From: MFD01213-c1 sp963704405
GTDB lineage: Bacteria; Planctomycetota; Phycisphaerae; Tepidisphaerales; Tepidisphaeraceae
DNA: 64,000 nt
NCBI GenBank assembly: GCA_963704405.1
Contig: OY969903.1
Location: forward strand, 1 to 64,000
Direction of reading: 5' to 3'
In this document: piece after piece, positions 8,722-15,760 of the stretch
Position numbering within the stretch: position 1 is the stretch's first letter
How the letters are laid out: every line of letters starts with the position of its first letter
Made by a program: the position numbers and the translations under genes
Notes under the pieces: generated by a model
What the model was told of the DNA's origin: nothing
What the model saw: only the letters and a program-made list of their open reading frames with translations
The model's database searches: none

Positions 8722-10074
8722 TCATCCATGCCCGAACCAACTGCCAAGGTATAGCACCATTCCCCGAAGTCCGGGTGTTAAGTATGCCGCCATCGGGCAA
8801 TAAAACAGCATGACAAACGCTGTAGCCAGACTCAGATAAGGCCCCAGCGGCATCTCGCGGCCCTTGCGTGCGATCAGCATGTAGATCGCAATCAGGATGC
8901 CGAAAAAGGGCGCCAGGAAGAAGGCGATCGTCGCTCCGCCGGCGCCGACGACCGCGCCCACGCCAAACATTAAATGCACATCCCCAAGGCCCATCGCCAC
9001 CCGGCGAAATGCCAGCGTCGCGATGATTCGCGTCAACCAGACGACAAACGCGCCAACCATGGCCCCTAAAAGTGACCCAAGCAATCCGCTGACCCAGTCA
9101 TACTCCAGCACACCGGCCCAGGCATTTTTCACCCCCGGCGATACGATTGTCACTGCCAGGCAGGTTCCCCCCAGCACGAGCGGCGGCATCAAAAACAAAA
9201 TCTCCTTCCGCATCTCCCCCACGATCTGCCACGCCGAATAGGCGGGCGGCAGCGGTGTTTCGTCCACCACTTCGCCGCGCTTCTTTGCTTCGCGTATCTC
9301 CTCCGCAATCGCCGCCCGATCCGCCTCCAGCAGCGGCTCGCCCTCCGGAAAGCTGGTCGGCATCACCCCCCATTTCCAAAGTGCCATGCTGATCGCCAGC
9401 CCTGCCGCCGCCCCCAGCGACAGCGCCGCTGCCGGTTGCCCAAAATCCCCCACCAGGTTCAGCGATCCCGGCACCCAGGGCCGATCCGCAAACGCATGCA
9501 GCACAAACGCGGCGATCGCGATCAGCCAGGGAATCTCCGTCGGAATGATAAATAATTCGGCATCAATCAAGCTCGCCGCCAGCAATCCCGCCAGCGTAAT
9601 CACATACAGCACAAATATCGGCCAGGATTCGCTGAGCACCCATCGGCTTACCGTTGTCGCAACCGGCTGTCCTGACGAATCTATCACCATCGCACCCGCC
9701 ATGGGATGCGGGCAGCATGTCCGCCACTGCCATACGTAATAGGCGACAAAATAAAACAGGAATAAACCCGCCGTCAGCATTTCGATGATCGGATACCGAA
9801 TCGAGATTGGCTGGCGGCAAAACCGGCACTTCCCCCGGAGCTTGATCCATCCAAAAATCGGGATGTTGTCATACCATCGCAGCCGATTCCCACATTTGGG
9901 GCAATGCGATGGTGGGTCCGACAACGCCTTCAGCCCCGCCAAAAGCTGCCCCCACCCGCTCATCTCCGGATCAATTTCAACCCGCGGCAACCTCCAAACC
10001 ACGACGTTCAGAAAGCTGCCGATACAGGCGCCCAGGAGAAAAAAGAAGATGGCGTATGGATAAAGGGGCAACAA
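8722..10074 (-). CDS. pilD: Prepilin peptidase (type IV leader peptidase, A24)
   Basis: This 450-residue polytopic inner-membrane protease cleaves and N-methylates type IV pilins and type II secretion pseudopilins. The N-terminal GACIGSFLNVVVWRLP motif and two Cys pairs (C58/C61 in CPKC, C83/C86 in CRFC) form the methyltransferase/zinc region. The aspartyl protease residues are D171 (ASLIDAELFIIPTEI) and D365 (MGLGDVHLMFG, the GxGD motif). It is larger than the usual 270-290 residues, because of an insertion of about 100 residues (about 235-330) between the two catalytic aspartates. The annotated start is a TTG without a clear ribosome site, so the true start is uncertain by a few codons. Confidence 0.93.
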   Translation of the reverse strand: MLPLYPYAIFFFLLGACIGSFLNVVVWRLPRVEIDPEMSGWGQLLAGLKALSDPPSHCPKCGNRLRWYDNIPIFGWIKLRGKCRFCRQPISIRYPIIEMLTAGLFLFYFVAYYVWQWRTCCPHPMAGAMVIDSSGQPVATTVSRWVLSESWPIFVLYVITLAGLLAASLIDAELFIIPTEIPWLIAIAAFVLHAFADRPWVPGSLNLVGDFGQPAAALSLGAAAGLAISMALWKWGVMPTSFPEGEPLLEADRAAIAEEIREAKKRGEVVDETPLPPAYSAWQIVGEMRKEILFLMPPLVLGGTCLAVTIVSPGVKNAWAGVLEYDWVSGLLGSLLGAMVGAFVVWLTRIIATLAFRRVAMGLGDVHLMFGVGAVVGAGGATIAFFLAPFFGILIAIYMLIARKGREMPLGPYLSLATAFVMLFYCPMAAYLTPGLRGMVLYLGSWFGHG

Positions 10075-10110
10075 GAATGTCCGTTGTCAGTGGTCCGTTG
10101 CTGGCAGTAC
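10075..10110. repeat. Interspersed GTCCGTTGTC-type repeat, copy 1
   Basis: A TGTCCGTTGTCAGTGGTCC-type string lies between pilD and the aroK end. Related strings occur near 10705-10740, 22843-22955 and 23418-23450, all in intergenic DNA. Confidence 0.55.
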
Positions 10111-10165
10111 GTATTCGCGATCGATGGCAAGCTTCAATGTGACATGGGCCGAGGCTCGTATCACT

Positions 10166-10702
10166 TTAGAGCTTTCCGCCGCCTTGCGGCAAGGCAAGAA
10201 TAATTTGCTCCACTACATCCCTGGGCAACATTTCGGTCACATCGATCTCGATATTCCTCACCTGCCGATAAATCGGCTCACGAACGGCCAGGACTGAACG
10301 AATCTCTTCGATCCCCCCGCCCAACTTCGTTAAAGCCGGACGATTGGCGATCGTTGCCATGTCGGCATGAATCCGCCGATGCAATTCCTCCGGCGACGCG
10401 TGCAGATAGACAATCCGGTGCCCTCTCCCAACAATCGCCGCCCGATTCTCCTCCCGCAGCAACGCCCCGCCGCCGACCGAGATCACGCAATTGTCCATGG
10501 GCGCCACTTCTCGAATAACCTGGGCTTCCAGTTCTCGAAAACCCTCTTCGCCAACTGATTCAAAAATTTCCCGGATCGTCTTCCCCGCCGCGGCTACGAT
10601 CCGATCGTCGCAATCCACAAAACCCCAGCCAAGACGATCGGCGAGCAACCGACTCACGGTTGTCTTCCCGCTGCCGCGATAACCGATCAAAACGATGCTC
10701 AT
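10166..10702 (-). CDS. aroK: Shikimate kinase
   Basis: This 178-residue enzyme phosphorylates shikimate to shikimate 3-phosphate in aromatic amino acid synthesis. The ATG at 10702 was chosen because MSIVLIGYRGSGKTTVSRLL places the Walker A motif at the normal distance from the start. The shikimate-binding DCDDRI, the GFRELE block, the ISVGGGALL motif (Walker-B-like GGG), and the lid arginine in IANRPALTKL are all present at family spacing. Length is standard. It lies upstream of pilD on the same strand, separated by 91 bases carrying an interspersed repeat, and divergent from pyrH. Confidence 0.95.
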   Translation of the reverse strand: MSIVLIGYRGSGKTTVSRLLADRLGWGFVDCDDRIVAAAGKTIREIFESVGEEGFRELEAQVIREVAPMDNCVISVGGGALLREENRAAIVGRGHRIVYLHASPEELHRRIHADMATIANRPALTKLGGGIEEIRSVLAVREPIYRQVRNIEIDVTEMLPRDVVEQIILALPQGGGKL

Positions 10703-10704
10703 GT

Positions 10705-10745
10705 GAAAATGTCTGTTGTTCGGAGTGCGTTGTCCGCTGCTCATC
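10705..10745. repeat. Interspersed GTCCGTTGTC-type repeat, degenerate copy
   Basis: The string TGTCTGTTGTTCGGAGTGCG followed by TTGTCCGCTG resembles the repeats at 10075 and 22843. It occupies the aroK-pyrH divergent intergenic region. Confidence 0.4.
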
Positions 10746-10840
10746 ACATCTGAGCGACGGGCTCCTGCTCCCTGCAACAGACTGCGGACCTGTTATTCAA
10801 ACAACTGACAAAGAACGTCATCCCGCTATAATGCCCGACT

Positions 10841-11572
10841 ATGTCGCAAACCTGTCCGCCCGTCTACAAGCGTATCCTCCTCAAAATCAGCGGCGAAGGC
10901 TTTTGTCCCGAAGGAGGCTTCGGCATTGAAGCCACCGAGCTTGAAGCCATCGCCAAGGAACTCGTCGACATCGCCCGGATGGGCGTGCAACTCGCCGTCG
11001 TCGTCGGCGGCGGTAATTTTATCCGAGGCGCCACCTTCGCACATGACGGCCACATCCCCCGCGCAACCGCCGATTATATGGGCATGCTCGCCACCGTGCT
11101 CAATGCTGTCGCCTTGCAGGAAACCATGGAACGTTTCGGCCAGCCCACGCGGGTGATGTCTGCGATCAACATTCAAAGCGTCGCCGAGCCCTTCATCCGC
11201 CGCCGCGCCGTGCGGCACCTGGAAAAAGGCCGCGCCGTCATCCTTGCCGCGGGCACCGGAAACCCGTTCTTCACCACCGACACCTGCGCCGCCTTGAGAG
11301 CCACCGAAATCGGCGCGGATGTCCTGCTTAAAGCGACGAAGGTAGACGGCATCTATTCCGCCGACCCCAAGAAAGACCCGACCGCCACCCTGTATCACGA
11401 CATCACGTACGAGCATGTTCTGACGGACAAGCTGCGGGTAATGGACCTGACTGCCATCACGCTTGCAATGGAACGAAAAATCCCGCTCGTGGTGTTCAAC
11501 TTAAAAGTGCCCGGCAACATCCAACGCGTCATCCGCGGAGAAAAAGTCGGCACGAAGATCAATCCGAAGTAA
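10841..11572 (+). CDS. pyrH: Uridylate kinase (UMP kinase)
   Basis: This 243-residue bacterial UMP kinase of the amino acid kinase fold phosphorylates UMP to UDP with ATP. Visible blocks are LLKISGEGF (phosphate binding), VVVGGGNFIRG, RATADYMGMLATVLNA, FFTTDTCAALRATEIGAD and LLKATKVDGIYSADPKKDP, all in family order. Length matches the family. It lies 27 bases upstream of frr, the usual bacterial pairing. A strong terminator follows frr, so the two probably form a short operon whose promoter lies in the aroK-pyrH gap. Confidence 0.96.
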   Translation: MSQTCPPVYKRILLKISGEGFCPEGGFGIEATELEAIAKELVDIARMGVQLAVVVGGGNFIRGATFAHDGHIPRATADYMGMLATVLNAVALQETMERFGQPTRVMSAINIQSVAEPFIRRRAVRHLEKGRAVILAAGTGNPFFTTDTCAALRATEIGADVLLKATKVDGIYSADPKKDPTATLYHDITYEHVLTDKLRVMDLTAITLAMERKIPLVVFNLKVPGNIQRVIRGEKVGTKINPK

Positions 11573-11599
11573 AATGGAACGGACAACCTGGAGTGCATT

Positions 11600-12160
11600 A
11601 TGCCTGCCGACGACATCCTTCTCGACTGTGAAGAAAACATGGAAAAAGCCGTGGAGCATTTGAAGCACGAGCTTCGGGGCATCCGCACCGGCCGCGCCTC
11701 CCCGGCGCTGGTTGAGAATGTGAAGGTCGAATATTACGGTTCGCTCACCGACCTCAAATCCATCGCCTCCATCAGCATCCCCGAGGCGATGCAATTGCTC
11801 ATCAAGCCGTTCAGCCCCGGCGACCTGAAGGCGATAGAAAAAGCCATCAGCGACAGCAAGGTCCAGGCGACGCCCAGGAGTGACGGCAAATCCCTTCGCC
11901 TGATCCTCGCTCCCATGAGCCAGGAGGTGCGCCTGAAGATGGTCGGCAGTTGCAAGCAACACGCCGAGGCCGCCAAGATCACCATCCGCAACGCCCGCCG
12001 CGACGCCAACAAGCTGATCGACACAGAAGAAAAAGGCGGCGTTCTCACCGAAGACCAGGCCAGTTCCACCAAGGAGCAGGTGACCGACCTGACCAAACAA
12101 TACGAAGGCAAAATTGAAGAAATGATCGAGCACAAACAAAAAGAAATCATGCAGGTTTGA
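11600..12160 (+). CDS. frr: Ribosome recycling factor
   Basis: This 186-residue protein splits post-termination ribosomes together with EF-G. The ATG follows GGAG. Typical features are MEKAVEHLKHELRGIRTGRA at the start of helix 1, VEYYGS.TDLKSIASISIPEA in the domain 2 beta region, and the C-terminal RNARRDANKLI and KIEEMIEHKQKEIM helices. Length is standard. Immediately downstream is a perfect 15-bp hairpin terminator. Confidence 0.97.
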   Translation: MPADDILLDCEENMEKAVEHLKHELRGIRTGRASPALVENVKVEYYGSLTDLKSIASISIPEAMQLLIKPFSPGDLKAIEKAISDSKVQATPRSDGKSLRLILAPMSQEVRLKMVGSCKQHAEAAKITIRNARRDANKLIDTEEKGGVLTEDQASSTKEQVTDLTKQYEGKIEEMIEHKQKEIMQV

Positions 12161-12188
12161 GCAAACCCGCCCCCTGGTTACCACCATT

Positions 12189-12226
12189 AAAAAACGACCG
12201 GCACGCGTCCCGCGTGCCGGTCGTTT
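12189..12226. terminator. Bidirectional rho-independent terminator after frr
   Basis: A perfect 15-bp stem (12193-12207 with 12211-12225) is closed by a 3-base TCC loop, with an A-tract on the left and TTT on the right. It sits between the convergent frr and HAD genes and can serve both strands. Confidence 0.9.
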
Positions 12227-12328
12227 GAGCCTGCGACTCCTTTCGCAACATCCGTGAGATCAGTGCGGCTTGGCCGCTGGTTTTTGGTTGTCTTTCTTGT
12301 TGAGTTTCACTTTACAATACTTGAAGCT

Positions 12329-13276
12329 TCACGCGGCGTCTTCGCCTAAAGGCTCCACTTCGTGTTCGGTTATCAATTCTTCCAGAAATTTCGCCAGCCC
12401 TTCATCTTCATTGGTTCCGATGACCCGCTTGGCGACCGCCTGGACCTCGGCCTTTGCGTTTCCCATCGCCACGCCAAGGCCCGCCTGGCGAATCATGGGA
12501 ACGTCGTTTATGTCGTCGCCGATCGCAATGATTTCCCGCTGAGCGATTCTGTGCTTGCGGGCGACGTGCATAATTCCTTCCCATTTATTGACGGCTGGAT
12601 CAAAAACCTCCAGCACGTCGACGCCATAGGCAAGCACCGCAATGCTATGGCAGACGATGCGTTCACTGAACTGCTGCTTCAATTCCGCGACCATCTTTGC
12701 CGTCTCCTTTGGAGGAGCGACGATGCCGACGCGAATCGTATGCTTATGGGCATAGATGGCGAGGCTTGGGACTCGCCGCACCGCGGCCTTGCTAACGCGC
12801 ATCCATTGCTGCGTTGAATCATCCAGTTCCACATCAGCGGTAATCAGATAATCGAAGCCGGTCGCCATCGTGTCCTGCAGCGCCAGGGCGGGATGACCTC
12901 GGTTTTCAAAGAACGCGCACACCTCGGAAGCCAACTGCGGCTGCATCATCGTCCGATGCAGCATTACGCGATGCCGGGTGTCGATCACCATCGCGCCGCC
13001 GACAAAGACGGCAGTATCGTAATGGGCGACCGCGTCGAGCACCGTTTTGCTTTCTGTCCAATTCCGCCCGGTAGCGAAGCAGACGAGCAAACCAGCCGAC
13101 AGGCATCGATGAACCGCGGACTTGGTCCGCTCGGTAACGGCTCCTGCGGGGGAAAGCAGCGTGCCATCCAAATCGATGGCGATCATCCTGTATCGCGCCC
13201 GGTCCCCGCGAGCACTTTTGACAGCGGGCAACGGAAGCGATTTTCGATCAACAGAGGATGACTTTCCCGTTGCCAT
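12329..13276 (-). CDS. HAD-superfamily hydrolase, Cof/IIB type
   Basis: This 315-residue protein has the HAD motifs: motif I MIAIDLDGTLLS (nucleophile Asp about residue 35), motif II FATGRN, and motif IV AIGDDINDVPMIRQAGLGVAMGNA. The cap between motifs II and IV is the large alpha/beta type IIB, as in Cof-like phosphatases acting on sugar phosphates or pyridoxal phosphate. The first 30 residues are a basic, disordered-looking extension. The substrate cannot be inferred. The protein should be cytoplasmic. It is convergent with frr and shares its terminator. Confidence 0.92.
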   Translation of the reverse strand: MATGKSSSVDRKSLPLPAVKSARGDRARYRMIAIDLDGTLLSPAGAVTERTKSAVHRCLSAGLLVCFATGRNWTESKTVLDAVAHYDTAVFVGGAMVIDTRHRVMLHRTMMQPQLASEVCAFFENRGHPALALQDTMATGFDYLITADVELDDSTQQWMRVSKAAVRRVPSLAIYAHKHTIRVGIVAPPKETAKMVAELKQQFSERIVCHSIAVLAYGVDVLEVFDPAVNKWEGIMHVARKHRIAQREIIAIGDDINDVPMIRQAGLGVAMGNAKAEVQAVAKRVIGTNEDEGLAKFLEELITEHEVEPLGEDAA

Positions 13277-13410
13277 TTCCCACGGATTGCAAAATTAACC
13301 GGTCCACCTCGTAATTCAATGAACAAAAATAGTTATTGACGGTTTATGCACAAGGGGTGGGGGAGTTAGCGATAAAAGATACCGCGGAGAGGGGACAAGG
13401 CCGGCAAGGC

Positions 13411-13577
13411 TGGCTGAAACAGATCGAAGCCGAGATCGACCGCGACGGGCCGAAATCGGCAATCTTTCAAGCCGGAGCTAGAAGATATTCGCATGTGCGT
13501 GGAAAGCGCCCTCACGGAACGGATTGGGGAGCCGGGGCGAAAGCTGCACACGGGGCGGAGCCGAAACGATCAGGTGA
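13411..13577 (+). pseudogene. Truncated, frameshifted copy of an argH 5' segment
   Basis: These 167 bases align with 14426-14590 of the intact argH downstream, with about five of six positions identical by eye. They correspond to the region from GLKEIEAEIDRDGP to the GRSRNDQV signature. One extra base near 13458-13465 breaks the frame, and neither start nor stop of argH is present. Similarity ends abruptly at the CAGGTG at 13571-13576. The last 8 bases also form the end of the DUF5615 gene on the other strand. It is a relic of duplication or of recombination that placed the toxin-antitoxin pair here. Confidence 0.85.
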
Positions 13578-13899
13578 GCGATACGCCGATCGTCAGCACT
13601 TGTCTTGACTTGATGCCATCGAGCGCGGCAAGGATTTGACCTGCCAGCGGGGATAGGTCTTCTATCTTATTCGACCGAGCGTGAAGCACGATCACCGCCA
13701 GATGAAATCCGGCCAATGTTTGCTGATGAACCAAGTTCTTGTCCACGGTAATGAACACATCAACATGAGGGTCGGCCGCGGCCAGTAGCTTGCCGTTGCT
13801 CAGGCCAAGCCAATTCATTTGCCGAACGGTCCTCACGTCGTGTCCGGCGAGCAATCGCCCGAGCCGCACCGGAAGGCACTCGTCGAGCAAAACAATCAC
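13570..13899 (-). CDS. DUF5615 PIN-like toxin
   Basis: The predicted protein has 109 residues, with the family's opening MIVLLDECLPVRLGRLL (PIN-like first acidic residue), the GHDVRTVRQMNWLGLSNGKLL block, and the acidic VDVFITVDKNLVHQQTL motif. DUF5615 proteins are small PIN-domain-like predicted RNases, usually paired with a DUF433 protein. Its start overlaps the DUF433 gene by four bases (ATGA), the classical coupling of such modules. Its final codons read into DNA shared with the argH fragment, so the C-terminus may have been created at a recombination junction. Confidence 0.88.
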   Translation of the reverse strand: MIVLLDECLPVRLGRLLAGHDVRTVRQMNWLGLSNGKLLAAADPHVDVFITVDKNLVHQQTLAGFHLAVIVLHARSNKIEDLSPLAGQILAALDGIKSRQVLTIGVSLT

Positions 13900-14111
13900 G
13901 CGGCGGTCTCAGTCAGGAGACGGCGCGCTTCTTCCAAACCTTGGATTGCCTGTCCACGGCTGACCGAGGGGAAATCATCCAGGAATTCGTCCAGCGTGTA
14001 TCCGCCCTCCAGATAATCCATGAGATTTTGCAGCGGGACGCGCGTTCCCTTGAACACGACCGTGCCCCCCAGAATCTCCGGATCAGAATGAAACACGGAA
14101 CTGGTGGTCAT
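13896..14111 (-). CDS. DUF433 antitoxin
   Basis: The predicted protein has 71 residues. The sequence HSDPEILGGTVVFKGTRVPL, then a helix ending DFPSVSRGQAIQGLEEARRL, is the DUF433 winged-helix/VapB-like pattern. It should bind DNA, autoregulate the pair and neutralise the DUF5615 toxin encoded immediately downstream with a 4-base overlap. The module is transcribed toward the argH fragment and away from intact argH. Confidence 0.9.
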   Translation of the reverse strand: MTTSSVFHSDPEILGGTVVFKGTRVPLQNLMDYLEGGYTLDEFLDDFPSVSRGQAIQGLEEARRLLTETAA

Positions 14112-14230
14112 ATTCCTATCTTATCGCGGGCGAAAAAATCATTCAATTCACTTCGCAGGCCTCGATCCCTTTTTGCTCCGTGAAGCATGTCTCCATATCC
14201 GACACCTCGCCCTTGCATTAGAATGGGGGA

Positions 14231-15658
14231 ATGCCGGGCAAAACAGAAAAATCATGGCAGGCCCGCATCGGCGAGGCCACCGACGCGATCGCGCAAACCT
14301 TCGTTGAATCCATTAGCTACGACTGGCGGCTCTACAAGGCCGACATCGCCGGCAGCATCGCGCACGCGATGATGTTGGCGAAGGTGGGCCTGATCACCGA
14401 CACCAACCGCGACTCGATCGTGGCGGGGCTGAAGGAGATTGAGGCCGAGATCGACCGCGACGGGCCAAAGTGGGCGGGGTTCAAGCCAGAGCTGGAAGAC
14501 ATCCACATGTGTGTGGAAAGTGCGCTGACAGAACGTATCGGCGAGCCGGGGCGGAAGCTGCACACGGGGCGCAGCCGGAATGATCAGGTGGCATTGGATT
14601 TGCGACTTTGGATTGATGCTGCATACACTGACATGCTCCCAATCCATCGTTTGTTGATCGCATCCTTTATCGATCTCGCCAATCGTTCCCATGATGTCGT
14701 CATGCCATCATTTACGCATCTGCAACGTGCACAACCGATCGTAGCCGGTGCTGAGGCGCTCGCTTGGGCAGGTATGTTCCAAAATGACTATGATTACATG
14801 CTGGAACGATATGAGACCGCTTTTTTTGAAAATCCACTTGGCAGCGGCGCAATTGCTGGAACATCATTGCCCATCGAAATTCTTGGGACCGATGTGATGT
14901 ATTTTGGTAATCCGGTTTCAAACAGTATTGCTGCTACGGCTGACCGCGATCTGGCTGTCCGATATGTTTTTGATCTTGCCATGATCGCCCAGCACCTCTC
15001 CCGCTGGGCCGAGCAGTGGATCATTTACATGACCACTGAATTCAACTTCATCAAGATCGCCGACCGCTACACCACCAGCAGTTCGATGATGCCGCAGAAA
15101 CGGAACCCGGACATGCTCGAGCTGATCCGCGGACGCTGCGGCAACGTGTACGGCGACCTGTTCGCCCTGATGACGATCCTCAAGGGCCTGCCCATCGGAT
15201 ACAACCGCGATCTGCAGGAAGACAAGCGCATCGTCTTCCGCGCATACGACACGGTGAGCAGTTGCCTGACGATGGCGGCCGCGATTGTGAACAGCGCCAG
15301 CTACAACAAGGAAGCCATTGAGCCCACGTTGGACAAAGGCTTCCTCGACGCCACCAGCCTGGCCGAATACCTGGTGACCAAAGGCATCCCCTTCCGCACC
15401 GCGCACCACATCGTCGGCACGCTGGTGTCGCAATGTGAAAAGAACGGCAAGCATGCGCTGGCGCAGCTGAGCGTCCCTGAGTTTAATCAGGCAATTGAGA
15501 ATTCACTGAAGGCGCATGGATCACCGACGGCTATTCGGGTGGATGATGATGTGTATACATCGCTTGGGGCAAGGAATGTGGTGAAACGGTATCAAAGCGC
15601 GGCGCTGCCGGGGGGAAACCGTTTGAAGAACAGCTGGCAGCATGGAAAGAGCGGCTGA
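14231..15658 (+). CDS. argH: Argininosuccinate lyase
   Basis: This 475-residue member of the fumarase/aspartase superfamily splits argininosuccinate into arginine and fumarate. Family blocks are visible: DIHMCVESALTERIGEPGRKLHTG, GRSRNDQVALDLRL, the TH block PSFTHLQRAQP, and the signature loop SSSMMPQKRNPDMLELIRGR holding the catalytic serine. The frame is intact. Codon usage is not uniform: bases about 14590-14990 are clearly poorer in G+C than both ends, and this begins exactly where the upstream argH fragment stops matching. The next gene begins about 100 bases downstream on the same strand. Confidence 0.95.
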   Translation: MPGKTEKSWQARIGEATDAIAQTFVESISYDWRLYKADIAGSIAHAMMLAKVGLITDTNRDSIVAGLKEIEAEIDRDGPKWAGFKPELEDIHMCVESALTERIGEPGRKLHTGRSRNDQVALDLRLWIDAAYTDMLPIHRLLIASFIDLANRSHDVVMPSFTHLQRAQPIVAGAEALAWAGMFQNDYDYMLERYETAFFENPLGSGAIAGTSLPIEILGTDVMYFGNPVSNSIAATADRDLAVRYVFDLAMIAQHLSRWAEQWIIYMTTEFNFIKIADRYTTSSSMMPQKRNPDMLELIRGRCGNVYGDLFALMTILKGLPIGYNRDLQEDKRIVFRAYDTVSSCLTMAAAIVNSASYNKEAIEPTLDKGFLDATSLAEYLVTKGIPFRTAHHIVGTLVSQCEKNGKHALAQLSVPEFNQAIENSLKAHGSPTAIRVDDDVYTSLGARNVVKRYQSAALPGGNRLKNSWQHGKSG

Positions 15659-15760
15659 ATATCTAGCGGTTTGGCTTTAGCAGCCCCACCAATTAACCAC
15701 GAATTGCGAAATCGGAGGCGCAGACGCGCGAGTTTGCGTCGCGATTGAGGAAGTGGATCT

